This document shows positions 40,280-49,239 of a DNA stretch of 57,645 nucleotides, piece by piece. Every line of letters starts with the position of its first letter. Positions within the stretch are counted from its first letter, which is position 1. The notes beneath the pieces were generated by a model, which searched no databases, was not told the origin of the DNA, and saw nothing but the letters and a program-made list of their open reading frames with translations. A program made the translations under genes and the position numbers. Source of the stretch: Faecalimicrobium dakarense. Its GTDB lineage: Bacteria > Bacillota > Clostridia > Peptostreptococcales > Peptostreptococcaceae. The stretch covers positions 1-57,645 of the forward strand of contig NZ_HG529229.1 of assembly GCF_000499525.1 (NCBI RefSeq). Reading direction: 5' to 3'.

Positions 40280-41410
40280 ATGTCTAAAGAAGCTTTAAAA
40301 AAGCAAATCGACAAGGGGATGAAGACTGAATTTGATAGTGTTGTATTCTATACCACTATGCTTTTAGTGTTTATAGGAATCATCATGGTGTTTAGTGCAA
40401 GTTTTGTTCAATCTTCATTTAAGCATCATGATGCTTATTATTTTCTTAAGAAAAATTTAGTATATGCAACATTAGGATTTATATCTATGATGTTCACTGC
40501 AAAGATAGATTATAGATTTTGGAAAAAGAATGCAAAAACTATAGGTATTGTTGCTATTATATTATTACTTCTTGTTTTAACACCACTAGGAATAAAAGCA
40601 AACGGAGCTAGAAGATGGCTAGGTGTTGGAGGTCTTTCTTTACAGCCAGCAGAACTTGCAAAGTTTGCAACTATAATAATAACGGCAAAACTAATTGAAA
40701 AGAGATATGACAATATCAAATCTTTAACAAAAGGAGTTATTCCACTTCTTATGATACCATCACTATTTTTCGCATTAATAATACTTCAACCAAACATGTC
40801 TACAGCGGGGACTGTAATATTAGTTACATTTGTAATGATATTTGTGGCAGGTATGGATATGAAGTTTGTAATTGCGATGATAGGTAGCGGTGCTGCTTTG
40901 TTTGCTGCATTAGTAATAGCAGCGCCTTATAGATTAAAACGTGTTACTTCTTTCCTAGATCCATTCCAAGATCCACTTGGAAATGGATATCAAGTTATCC
41001 AAGGTCTTTACGCATTAGGATCAGGAGGATTATTTGGAATGGGATTAGGTAAAAGTCAACAAAAATGGTTTTACATACCCGAACCACAAAATGACTTTAT
41101 ATTTGCTATAATAGGTGAAGAATTAGGTCTTGTGGGATGCGCAGTAGTAATTATGCTATTTGTAATATTAGTATATAGATGTATAAGAATAGCTTTAAGA
41201 TGTTCAAATGTATTTGCTTGTATGGTAGTGATTGGTATAGGTGCTCAAATAGGAATTCAGGCAGCATTAAATATTGCAGTAGCAACATCATCAATGCCAG
41301 TTACAGGTGTTGCCTTACCATTTATAAGTTACGGAGGAACATCCCTCATAATATTTATGAGTGCAATAGGTATAGTATTAAACATCTCAAAACATGTCAA
41401 AATTAACTAA
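40280..41410 (+). CDS. spoVE: SEDS glycosyltransferase SpoVE/FtsW
   Basis: 376 residues, about ten membrane helices. SEDS peptidoglycan polymerase that pairs with a class B PBP. Marks: VFSASFVQSSFKHHDAYYF, GARRWLGVGGLSLQPAELAKF, QPNMSTAGT, GNGYQVIQGLYALGSGGLFGMGLG and LPFISYGGTSLI. It lies between murD and murG, the place of spoVE (ftsW) in Bacillus and Clostridioides, and its likely partner is the SpoVD-type PBP at 34354. Confidence 0.93.
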   Translation: MSKEALKKQIDKGMKTEFDSVVFYTTMLLVFIGIIMVFSASFVQSSFKHHDAYYFLKKNLVYATLGFISMMFTAKIDYRFWKKNAKTIGIVAIILLLLVLTPLGIKANGARRWLGVGGLSLQPAELAKFATIIITAKLIEKRYDNIKSLTKGVIPLLMIPSLFFALIILQPNMSTAGTVILVTFVMIFVAGMDMKFVIAMIGSGAALFAALVIAAPYRLKRVTSFLDPFQDPLGNGYQVIQGLYALGSGGLFGMGLGKSQQKWFYIPEPQNDFIFAIIGEELGLVGCAVVIMLFVILVYRCIRIALRCSNVFACMVVIGIGAQIGIQAALNIAVATSSMPVTGVALPFISYGGTSLIIFMSAIGIVLNISKHVKIN

Positions 41411-41424
41411 CAGGAGATGATACA

Positions 41425-42663
41425 ATGAAAGTATTATTATCAGGTGGCGGAACTGGAGGTCATGTATATCCAGCTATAGCCATAGCTAACAGAATAAGAG
41501 AAGAACACCCAGATGCTGAAATATTATTCGTAGGAACAGCTAAAGGTATAGAATCAGAAATAGTTCCAAAATATGGATACGAATTAAAAACAGTAACAGT
41601 TCAAGGGTTTAAAAGAAAAATAGATTTAGATAATGTAAAAAGAGTATTTAAGTTATTTAAAGGATTAGAACAATCAAGATCAGTAGTTAAAAAGTTTAAG
41701 CCAGACATAGTAATAGGAACTGGAGGGTATGTTAGTGGACCGGTGTTATTCAATGCATCTATGAAAAAAATTCCAACTATTATCCATGAACAAAACTCTT
41801 TCCCAGGAGTAACTAATAAAATACTTGCTAAAATGGTTACAACAGTTTTAACTAGCTTTGAAGATTCACATCAAAGATTCCCAGAAGGTACTAGAGAAAA
41901 ATTAGTTCTTACGGGTAACCCAGTTAGAAAAGAAATTTTAGTTGCCAGAAAGAATGTTGCTAGAAGAAATTTAGGAATCACTGAAGATAAGAAAATGGTA
42001 CTTTGCTACGGAGGTAGTGGAGGAAGTGAAGAAATAAATGACGCAATGAGATTAGTAATAGAAAATATGGTCAAAGATGATGTTGCATTTATATTTGCTA
42101 CAGGGAAATATTACTATGAAGAGTTTTCAAAAAGTGTATCAGATATAAATTTAAAACCATATCAAAGAATAGTTCCTTATTTAGAAGATATGGCAAATGC
42201 TTTAGCTGCAAGTGACTTAGTTATAGGTAGCGCAGGAGCAATATCTTTAGCTGAGATAACAGCACTTGGTAAGCCGTCTATAATAATACCAAAAGCTTAC
42301 ACAGCGGAAAATCACCAAGAATATAATGCAAAAAGTATTGAAAAGCAAGGTGCAGGTATAGCAATACTTGAGAAAAATTTAACACCTCAAAGTCTAAATG
42401 AAGCTGTATTTAAACTTTTAGGAGATAAAGAAGCCTTAATAGATATGGAAAATGCTAGTAGAGCAATAGGAAAGCCAGAAGCGATAGACTTAATATATAA
42501 TGAAGTTATAAAAATATATAATGCTAATTATAAGCAAAAACCTTCATCAAAAAAAGAAAATAAGGAATCTAAAGTTCAAAAAAATGATGAAGAAAATAAA
42601 AATTTAGAAAATAATGAAGAGCAAGAAAAACAACCTAAAGTAATAGGAATAAAGAAAAAGTAA
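41425..42663 (+). CDS. murG: MurG glycosyltransferase with a charged C-terminal tail
   Basis: 412 residues. Adds GlcNAc to lipid I to make lipid II on the inner membrane face. The core has SGGGTGGHVYPAIAIA, GTGGYVSGPVLF, EQNSFPGVTNK, CYGGSGGSEEIND, SAGAISLAEITALGKPSI and ENHQEYNAKS. The family is usually 355-370 residues; here an extra tail of about 45 residues (from about 367) is rich in Lys, Glu and Asn. The tail looks disordered. GGAGATG upstream. The gap to murA is 76 bases and holds a special repeat. Confidence 0.96.
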   Translation: MKVLLSGGGTGGHVYPAIAIANRIREEHPDAEILFVGTAKGIESEIVPKYGYELKTVTVQGFKRKIDLDNVKRVFKLFKGLEQSRSVVKKFKPDIVIGTGGYVSGPVLFNASMKKIPTIIHEQNSFPGVTNKILAKMVTTVLTSFEDSHQRFPEGTREKLVLTGNPVRKEILVARKNVARRNLGITEDKKMVLCYGGSGGSEEINDAMRLVIENMVKDDVAFIFATGKYYYEEFSKSVSDINLKPYQRIVPYLEDMANALAASDLVIGSAGAISLAEITALGKPSIIIPKAYTAENHQEYNAKSIEKQGAGIAILEKNLTPQSLNEAVFKLLGDKEALIDMENASRAIGKPEAIDLIYNEVIKIYNANYKQKPSSKKENKESKVQKNDEENKNLENNEEQEKQPKVIGIKKK

Positions 42664-42668
42664 CATGT

Positions 42669-42734
42669 AACCCTTCTAGTACATAATATTAAAATTATAG
42701 GCACTATAATTTAATATACAACGCTAGGAGGGTT
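42669..42734 (+). promoter_or_regulatory. Inverted repeat covering the murA ribosome-binding site
   Basis: AACCCTTCTAG (42669-42679) pairs with CTAGGAGGGTT (42724-42734), 11 bp with one G-T; the second arm contains the murA Shine-Dalgarno AGGAGG. A TATAAT lies in the loop (42705-42710), so mRNA begun there would lack the first arm. Confidence 0.6.
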
Positions 42735-42739
42735 TAATT

Positions 42740-44020
42740 TTGTCTAAGTATATAATTAGGGGAGGAAATAAAATCGAGGGTAGATTAGATATAAGGGGAG
42801 CTAAAAATGCAATACTACCCATAATTGCAGCTACTATACTTAACGAAAATAAAAGTACAATTCATAATGTACCAGATATATCTGATGTATATGTAATGAT
42901 AAAGATTTTAGAAAGTATAGGGTGTAAAGTAGACTATAAGTATGGAACTTTAGTTGTAGATAGTTCGAATATAAATTCGATGGAAATAGATGAAGAATAT
43001 GTTAGAAAAATGAGATCATCAATAATTGTAATGGGTGCTATGATAGGTAGATTAGATTATACAAAAATAAGTTATCCAGGTGGGTGTGCAATAGGTTCAA
43101 GACCGATAGACTTACACCTAAAAGCGCTTAAACAGCTAGGAATAAGAATAGAAGAGGAAAGTGGATTTATAAGTTGCTATAAAGATAAACTAGTAGGAAA
43201 TACGATAACTTTTGAATTTCCTAGTGTAGGAGCTACTGAAAATACAATTCTTGCAGCAGTTAAAGCAAAAGGGATAACAAAAATATGTAATGCAGCAAGA
43301 GAACCAGAAATAGAAGATTTACAAAATTTTTTAAATAAAATGGGAGCAAAGATAAAAGGAGCAGGAACTAGTTATATAGAAATAGAAGGTGTAGATAAGT
43401 TACATGAAGTAGAACATGCTGTTATACCAGATAGAATTGCTATAGGAACATATATGGTGGCATCTGCAATGACAGGAGGAAAATTAGAGGTGGATAGAGT
43501 GGTTGTACCACATATGGAGCCGATATGTGATAAGTTAAGGGATGTAGGATGTGAAATAGAATATACTAAAGAGGGACTTATACTTAAATCACCCAAAACT
43601 ATACAAGCTATAGATTTAGTTAGAACAGCACCTCATCCAGGTTTTCCAACAGATATGCAAGCTCAATTAATGGCACTTATGACATTAGCTAATGGAACTA
43701 CAGTATTTTATGAAACGATTTTTGAAAATAGATTTATGCATTGTGCAGAATTAATTAGATTAGGGGCTAATATAAAATATATAACAGATAATATTTGTAT
43801 GGTAAAAGGTGTAAATAGCTTACATGGAGCAAAGGTTAAATCTCCAGACTTAAGAGGAGGTGCATCTTTAGTATTAGCAGCGCTAGCTACTAAAGGCGAG
43901 ACTGAAGTATCAAATATATATCACGTTGAAAGAGGATATGAAAATATTGAGAATGTATTAAGAAATTTAGGAGCAAACATATACAAAGTAGAAGATATTG
44001 ATAAAATAAAAGGCTATTAA
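42740..44020 (+). CDS. murA: UDP-GlcNAc 1-carboxyvinyltransferase
   Basis: 426 residues, usual length. Transfers enolpyruvate to UDP-GlcNAc, the first committed step of peptidoglycan synthesis; target of fosfomycin. KNAILPIIAA at the start, the catalytic Cys116 in PGGCAIGSRPIDLHL (so no natural Asp-type fosfomycin resistance), and RTAPHPGFPTDMQAQ. The start is TTG at 42740 (MSKYIIRGG) after GGAGGG. Its stop overlaps the terminator. Confidence 0.97.
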   Translation: MSKYIIRGGNKIEGRLDIRGAKNAILPIIAATILNENKSTIHNVPDISDVYVMIKILESIGCKVDYKYGTLVVDSSNINSMEIDEEYVRKMRSSIIVMGAMIGRLDYTKISYPGGCAIGSRPIDLHLKALKQLGIRIEEESGFISCYKDKLVGNTITFEFPSVGATENTILAAVKAKGITKICNAAREPEIEDLQNFLNKMGAKIKGAGTSYIEIEGVDKLHEVEHAVIPDRIAIGTYMVASAMTGGKLEVDRVVVPHMEPICDKLRDVGCEIEYTKEGLILKSPKTIQAIDLVRTAPHPGFPTDMQAQLMALMTLANGTTVFYETIFENRFMHCAELIRLGANIKYITDNICMVKGVNSLHGAKVKSPDLRGGASLVLAALATKGETEVSNIYHVERGYENIENVLRNLGANIYKVEDIDKIKGY

Positions 44021-44033
44021 GCCTTTTATTTTT
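44008..44033 (+). terminator. Terminator of murA
   Basis: AAAAGGCT (44008-44015) / AGCCTTTT (44020-44027), loop ATTA, T tail. The murA stop codon is in the loop. Confidence 0.82.
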
Positions 44034-44155
44034 TATGCATTTTGTAGGATATTTTATGCTAAAAGTTGTATTTATAAGTAGAGGGAAAAAATTTAATTAT
44101 GTTGATTATAAATAGGTTGAATTTATAAATAAAAATACAAAAAGGGGGAAAAATT

Positions 44156-44896
44156 TTGAAAAAGAAAAAGAAAAGAAAGATTAATACCAGTAATTTAATG
44201 ATATTATTAAGTTTTTTATTAATGATAACAATAGGAATGTATTCTATTTTAAATAGTTCTTTATTCAATACTAATAAGGTAGAAGTTGAAGGAAACAAAA
44301 AGGTTAAAAAAAATGAAATACTAAAAAACTTAGATATAAGGAAAGATAAAAATATATTTATGTATGATACTAATAAAATGGAAAAAATAGTGCTAGAAAA
44401 TCCGTACATAGAGGAGGTTCAAGTAAAAAGGAAACTTCCAGATAAGCTACAGGTACTAATAAAAGAAAAGGAAATTTTTGCAATTATTAAAGATAACGAC
44501 GATTATTGTTATATAGATAAAGATGGAAATTACATAGAAAAAATCAAAGAAATAAGTGATAAAGAAAGTAGTCCAATCGTAGATATAGACTATATAATAG
44601 ACGAGAATAAAAATATAGAATTTAAGAATGATGAAACTAAAGAAAGGTTATTATATTTACTAGAGTGTATGAAGGAAAATAATCTTTATAAAAAAATAGT
44701 TAAGGTAAACTATGAAAAAGATGATATTATAAATATGTACACAAAAGATGATATCAAAATAATATTAGGAAATGATAAAGACTTAGATTATAATATTTCT
44801 AGAATGGGTTATATAATATCAGATTTACAAGATGACATTAAAAGAAAAGGAACTATCGATTTAACTTACGGAAATTATGCAGTGTATAAACCGTAA
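44156..44896 (+). CDS. divIB: Cell-division protein DivIB/FtsQ
   Basis: 246 residues. A Lys-rich N-terminus, one membrane helix (about 13-31), a POTRA domain (about 38-107, FNTNKVEVEGNKKVKKNEIL) and the beta domain. Joins FtsL and DivIC in the divisome. TTG start at 44156 after AAGGGGGAAA. Placed between murA and the DUF881 genes as in related clostridia. Sequence is divergent but order and topology are right. Confidence 0.88.
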   Translation: MKKKKKRKINTSNLMILLSFLLMITIGMYSILNSSLFNTNKVEVEGNKKVKKNEILKNLDIRKDKNIFMYDTNKMEKIVLENPYIEEVQVKRKLPDKLQVLIKEKEIFAIIKDNDDYCYIDKDGNYIEKIKEISDKESSPIVDIDYIIDENKNIEFKNDETKERLLYLLECMKENNLYKKIVKVNYEKDDIINMYTKDDIKIILGNDKDLDYNISRMGYIISDLQDDIKRKGTIDLTYGNYAVYKP

Positions 44897-44925
44897 TAGA
44901 TAGATTTAAATAAGGAGTGATTTTA

Positions 44926-45630
44926 TTGAAGAGAAAAATTCCTTATAAGAGTGTGGTAATTTGCAGTACGATATTAGGTATTTTTATAAGTTTGCAATTA
45001 AAAACTTTAAATTTAGAAAATAATGGTATGACTACATCTAAAAAAGGAAAAGAATTGGCCGTAGAATTAAAAGGTCTAAAGAAAAAAGAAGAAGAACTTA
45101 AGTTAGAAGTTAATGCACTTAAAGAAAGTATAGATAAGTACAAAGGTGATGAAGGAGAAAGCGCTATACAATCTGAAATAAAAAAATATGAAACTTTAGC
45201 GGGATTCACTGATGTAGAAGGTAAAGGTATTGAAGTAAAAATTAAACCTAATAATGATAGTATTAAAACTGAAAACTCAAATGATAGTATTATATATAAT
45301 TATGATTTACTTTTATCTATGATAAATAAATTAAATTCAGCTCAAGCTAATGCTATATCCATAAATAATGAAAGAGTCGTTGGGAGCAGTTATATTGAAT
45401 TAAAAGAAGACAAGTTATATATAAATAATACAGAGATAAAAGCACCTTTTACCATAGAGGCTATAGGAGACTCTGATACTTTATCGTCAGCTCTTCAAAT
45501 TAAATACGGAATTGTTTGGGAGATGGAAAAGTATTATGATGTTAAAGTTGAAATTGAGAAAAAAGAAAAAGTAAAAATAAATGAGTATAACCATGAATTA
45601 AAAATAAATCATTCTTTTGATGATAATTAA
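44926..45630 (+). CDS. DUF881 family protein, first copy
   Basis: 234 residues from the TTG at 44926 (AAGGAG at 44912-44917; the GTG at 44917 is inside that site). A short N-terminal membrane helix, a coiled coil (about 40-80, GLKKKEEELKLEVNALKES), then the DUF881 domain with VEGKGIEVKIK and NAISINNERVVGSS and IEAIGDSDTLSSAL. Family members (YlxW, YlxX) sit between division genes in Firmicutes; their function is unknown, a sporulation or division link is suspected. Confidence 0.87.
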   Translation: MKRKIPYKSVVICSTILGIFISLQLKTLNLENNGMTTSKKGKELAVELKGLKKKEEELKLEVNALKESIDKYKGDEGESAIQSEIKKYETLAGFTDVEGKGIEVKIKPNNDSIKTENSNDSIIYNYDLLLSMINKLNSAQANAISINNERVVGSSYIELKEDKLYINNTEIKAPFTIEAIGDSDTLSSALQIKYGIVWEMEKYYDVKVEIEKKEKVKINEYNHELKINHSFDDN

Positions 45631-45641
45631 GAGGTAAAAGA

Positions 45642-46343
45642 ATGAATATTAAAAGAAAAAATATTAAGCAAAAGATGGTAATTTTAGGAGCCTTTGTAGC
45701 GGGAATCTTAGTATCTACATATTTGAAAACATTTGATTCATCTAAAGTTTACATAAGTTTAGATGAAAAAAAGAAACTAGAAAACAAAATAGAATCAAGT
45801 AAAAATAATATAGAGAAATTAGAAAAAACAAAATTAGATTTAGAAACATATGTTAAAAAATATGAAGAAGCATCTAAAGATAATAATAAATCAATAAATG
45901 ATTTGTTAGAAGAAGAATTAAAAAACTTTAAAGAATTAAGTGGATATACAGATATAAATGGTGAAGGATTAATAGTGACAATAAAAGATAGCGAAAAAGA
46001 AGTTAAAAGTGGTGAAAATCCAAATGATTTTATTGTTCATGATATAGATGTACTTAAGATAATAAATGATTTAAAAAAATCAGGAGCTAAGGCTTTATCT
46101 ATAAATGGAGAGAGATTATTGCCAACAAGTAGAATAAAATGTTCGGGAGCAACTATAACTGTTAATGATATAACATATGGTCAACCATTTGTTATAAAAG
46201 CTATAGGAGATTCAGATGGTTTAATGGCTTCTATCATTTCACCTCAGTCTTATGCTAATTTATTAAAAGATGGATATGGAATTTATATAAAAGCAGAAGA
46301 AAAAAATGACATAGTCATTAATTCTTATGAAAAATCTAAATAA
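45642..46343 (+). CDS. DUF881 family protein, second copy
   Basis: 233 residues, a paralogue of the gene 11 bases upstream, with the same plan: membrane helix (about 10-26), coiled coil (about 38-90), and DUF881 domain (INGEGLIVTIKDS, GAKALSINGERLLPTS, IKAIGDSDGLMASI). Two tandem DUF881 genes occur in the B. subtilis ylxWX-sbp cluster too. GAGG lies before the ATG. Function unknown. Confidence 0.88.
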   Translation: MNIKRKNIKQKMVILGAFVAGILVSTYLKTFDSSKVYISLDEKKKLENKIESSKNNIEKLEKTKLDLETYVKKYEEASKDNNKSINDLLEEELKNFKELSGYTDINGEGLIVTIKDSEKEVKSGENPNDFIVHDIDVLKIINDLKKSGAKALSINGERLLPTSRIKCSGATITVNDITYGQPFVIKAIGDSDGLMASIISPQSYANLLKDGYGIYIKAEEKNDIVINSYEKSK

Positions 46344-46405
46344 AAAGCATTAAAAAACTTGAAAAATGTAGGTGTTTCAAAGTAAAATAAAGAAGGTGAT
46401 CATTT

Positions 46406-46759
46406 ATGATATGGATATTAGCTGGATTAGCATTAGGAGTAGTAGTTGGATATTATATTCCATTTACTTATACTATGGATTACTCGCTATATATGTCTGT
46501 TGCAATACTTGCAACAATGGACTCAATATTTGGTGCAGTTAAGTCTGGATTTGAAGGTAAATATGATAATATAATTTTCATAACTGGGTTTATAGGAAAT
46601 GCATTATTAGCTATAATATTGACATATATAGGAGATAGATTAGGTCTACCGCTTTATTATGTCGCTATATTAGTATTTGGGTCGAGATTATTTGACAATT
46701 TATCGATAATTAGGAGACATATTATTGCAAATTTAAGTAATAAAAAAAGAGGAAAATAA
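46406..46759 (+). CDS. sbp: Small basic protein, DUF1290
   Basis: 117 residues, mostly hydrophobic, three membrane helices, with GLALGVVVGYYIPF, ILATMDSIFGAVKSG and GSRLFDNLSIIRRHII typical of Sbp. A conserved gene of unknown role between the DUF881 genes and ftsZ. GAAGGTGAT precedes the ATG. Confidence 0.92.
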   Translation: MIWILAGLALGVVVGYYIPFTYTMDYSLYMSVAILATMDSIFGAVKSGFEGKYDNIIFITGFIGNALLAIILTYIGDRLGLPLYYVAILVFGSRLFDNLSIIRRHIIANLSNKKRGK

Positions 46760-46810
46760 ACATTTTTGTGGAATAAGTTAGTTAAATATTAACAAAATTG
46801 AAAGATTAAA

Positions 46811-46819
46811 TGATATAAT
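46811..46819 (+). promoter_or_regulatory. Extended -10 promoter of ftsZ
   Basis: TGATATAAT, exact extended -10 element, 45 bases before the ftsZ start; identical to the one before fbp. No good -35. GTTAA/TTAAC arms lie at 46781-46793. Confidence 0.5.
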
Positions 46820-46864
46820 TAATACATACATTTACTTACAATCATAAAATGAGGAGGTTTATAA

Positions 46865-48031
46865 ATGCTAAACTTTGACCTAGAAACAGATGGTCTTGCG
46901 CAAATTAAAGTAATCGGCGCAGGCGGCGGAGGAAACAATGCGGTTAATAGAATGGTTGAGGCACAACTTAAAGGTGTCGAATTTATAGCTGTTAATACAG
47001 ATAAACAAGCTTTACATACATCAAAAGCTGAACATAAGATTCAAATAGGTGAGAAATTAACAAGAGGACTTGGAGCAGGAGCTAACCCTGAGGTTGGTAA
47101 AAGAGCTGCTGAAGAGAGCAAAGATGAAATAGTAAAAGTACTTCAAGGTGCAGATATGGTATTCGTTACAGCTGGTATGGGTGGAGGAACAGGTACTGGT
47201 GCAGCACCAGTTATAGCTCAGCTAGCAAAAGAAATGGGAATACTAACAGTAGGAGTTGTTACTAAGCCTTTCTTATTTGAAGGTAAAGTAAGAATGAAAA
47301 ATGCTGAAAGTGGTATATCTGAATTAAAATCTAAAGTAGATACATTAATAACTATACCAAATGATAGATTATTACAAATAGTACAAAAAAATACTTCAAT
47401 GCTAGATGCATTCTCTATAGCAGATGATGTATTAAAGCAAGGCATACAATCTATATCAGACCTTATAGCAGTACCGGGACTTATAAACTTAGACTTTGCT
47501 GACGTTACATCAGTAATGAAAGAACAAGGACTAGCTCATATGGGATTAGGTAACGCTTCAGGCGAAAATAGAGCTATAGAAGCAGCTAGACAAGCTATCC
47601 AATCACCACTTTTAGAAACTTCGATAAGAGGTGCTAGGGGAGTATTACTTAACATAACTGGTGGGTCTAACTTAGGACTATTAGAAATAAATGAAGCATC
47701 TACATTAGTTCAAGAATCTTGCGACCCAGAAGCTAACATAATATTTGGGGCTTCTATAAGAGAAGATCTTGGAGAAGAAATAATGATAACTGTAATAGCT
47801 ACAGGATTTGATGATAGTAAAGATTTATCATTTGATTTAAATGAAAGACCTAAAGTGAACTCAAGACCAACTCTAAATTCGTCTATAAGACAACCAGAAG
47901 TAGAAGCTACTCCTGTTGTAGAACAAAGAGAAGTTAGAGAAGAAATAGTTCTTCAAAAAGAAGAACCTAAGAAAATGAATGTTATGGAAGATGATATGGA
48001 AATACCAACTTTCTTAAGAAGAAGAAGATAA
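46865..48031 (+). CDS. ftsZ: Cell-division protein FtsZ
   Basis: 388 residues. Tubulin-like GTPase that builds the division ring. N-terminal [17 protein letters not shown], the GTP-binding signature [15 protein letters not shown], and the T7 loop NLDFADV. The linker (about 320-370) is short, and the last residues [12 protein letters not shown] form the conserved C-terminal peptide that binds SepF and others. No ftsA is next to it, as usual for clostridia with SepF. AGGAGG before the ATG. Confidence 0.99.
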   Translation: MLNFDLETDGLAQIKVIGAGGGGNNAVNRMVEAQLKGVEFIAVNTDKQALHTSKAEHKIQIGEKLTRGLGAGANPEVGKRAAEESKDEIVKVLQGADMVFVTAGMGGGTGTGAAPVIAQLAKEMGILTVGVVTKPFLFEGKVRMKNAESGISELKSKVDTLITIPNDRLLQIVQKNTSMLDAFSIADDVLKQGIQSISDLIAVPGLINLDFADVTSVMKEQGLAHMGLGNASGENRAIEAARQAIQSPLLETSIRGARGVLLNITGGSNLGLLEINEASTLVQESCDPEANIIFGASIREDLGEEIMITVIATGFDDSKDLSFDLNERPKVNSRPTLNSSIRQPEVEATPVVEQREVREEIVLQKEEPKKMNVMEDDMEIPTFLRRRR

Positions 48032-48059
48032 AAAGAAGTCTAATAGACTTCTTTTTTTA
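48031..48059 (+). terminator. Terminator of ftsZ
   Basis: AAAAGAAGTCTA / TAGACTTCTTTT with a very small loop and T run, directly at the ftsZ stop. Confidence 0.92.
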
Positions 48060-48226
48060 TATCAATTTCCAACTTTAATAGACTAAATGTGCAAATTAAT
48101 TTAGAAATTTTAAAAGTTGAAAATAATCATAAAAGTTACATTAAATGAATAAATATTAGTATAGGATTAAGCTAATATCAACGATATATTAGAACTTACA
48201 TAAATATATAAGTTATTTTTTAGATT
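48060..48226 (+). ncRNA. Possible small RNA between two terminators
   Basis: About 170 bases without an ORF that end at a second strong terminator (48227), although ftsZ already has one. A terminator without a gene is what a small RNA would leave. I see only a weak start (TTGAAA at 48117-48122, no good -10), so this is a candidate only. Confidence 0.25.
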
Positions 48227-48255
48227 AAAAAGAAAGCAAAATGCTTTCTTTTTTT
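48227..48255 (+). terminator. Second, orphan terminator upstream of spoIIGA
   Basis: A 12-bp stem AAAAAGAAAGCA / TGCTTTCTTTTT with A3 loop and T run, almost 200 bases past the ftsZ terminator and before the spoIIG promoter. Confidence 0.88.
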
Positions 48256-48283
48256 GTTATTTTTAATAATAAATTAATTCGGT

Positions 48284-48331
48284 TTCGACTATTAAAAGTG
48301 ACATAAAATTTTATGCATACTAATTTATAAT
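48284..48331 (+). promoter_or_regulatory. Spo0A-type promoter of spoIIGA-sigE
   Basis: A reverse 0A box TTCGACT (48284-48290, 6 of 7 with TTCGACA), a -35 GTGACA (48298-48303) and TATAAT (48326-48331). The spacer is 22 bases, the same unusual length as the Spo0A-activated spoIIG promoter of B. subtilis. Confidence 0.7.
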
Positions 48332-48368
48332 ATACACAAAGGTTTAAAAGTAAAAGGGGGAATCTGTG

Positions 48369-49205
48369 ATGTACATAGAGTACTACATTATAGAAAACCT
48401 ATTAATAAATTATATTATTATAAGTTGTACTTCTATTCTTACAAAAAAATATAATCCTATTAAAAAAAGATTCTTAGGTGCATTTGTAGGAATGTTATAT
48501 TCAGTTGCATATATTTATCCAGAGTTAGATATACTATTTACTTTGCCATTTAAAGTGTTAATTATGACTCTTATAACATTAATATCTTTTACATATAAGA
48601 ATAAAAGAGAGTACATAAGTATAGCGCTTGTTTTTTATTTGGTAAATGTTTTTATATCTGGAAGTACTTATTTTATAATTTATTTTACGGGTATAGACCA
48701 TATGAAAATATCCTTTATAATAATCTGTGCCTTTGCTAGCTGTGAGTTGCTTAAATACATATACAAGGATATAAAAATACTTAAACAAATTAAAGAATTA
48801 AAAAAGACCATAACTATAAATTTATTAGGTAATAGCTGTAGCTGTGAAGCTTTATTAGATAGTGGGAATTTATTAAAAGATCCTATGAGCAATAATGATG
48901 TTATTATTGTGAAATCAGAAGTGTTAAAGGGAATAATCCCGGATATATTAATAAATTCTTATGATAAAGACTTAGATGTAGTTAAGGTTGATGAAATAAT
49001 AAACTTATTAGATGGTGACATATCAGCTAAGGTTAGGCTTATACCATATAAACATGCAGGTAGCAACAAGGGAAGTATTATTTTAGGTTTGAAAGCTGAT
49101 TATGTAGAGGTTGATGAAAGTAAGATTGGAAATGTAGTTTTGGGGATATCAAACTTTGAGGATGATGAGTATAGCGCAATATTAAATCCAAGCATATTAA
49201 TTTAA
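48369..49205 (+). CDS. spoIIGA: Sporulation sigma-E processing peptidase SpoIIGA
   Basis: 278 residues. Five N-terminal membrane helices (about 1-145) and an aspartic-protease domain with the catalytic ALLDSGNLLKDP motif. It cuts the pro-sequence from sigma-E at the septum after the forespore signal. The ATG at 48369 lies 8 bases from GGGGG; the GTG at 48366 is closer and less likely. It is followed by its substrate gene sigE. Confidence 0.93.
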   Translation: MYIEYYIIENLLINYIIISCTSILTKKYNPIKKRFLGAFVGMLYSVAYIYPELDILFTLPFKVLIMTLITLISFTYKNKREYISIALVFYLVNVFISGSTYFIIYFTGIDHMKISFIIICAFASCELLKYIYKDIKILKQIKELKKTITINLLGNSCSCEALLDSGNLLKDPMSNNDVIIVKSEVLKGIIPDILINSYDKDLDVVKVDEIINLLDGDISAKVRLIPYKHAGSNKGSIILGLKADYVEVDESKIGNVVLGISNFEDDEYSAILNPSILI

Positions 49206-49239
49206 ATTCAATTAGATAAAATTAAGGGGGATATAAAAG

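Noticed and set aside
41179-41406. Second open frame on the plus strand inside spoVE
   Set aside because: Composition is that of an out-of-frame shadow (many Cys, Ser, Arg), no ribosome site, and spoVE itself is conserved across it.
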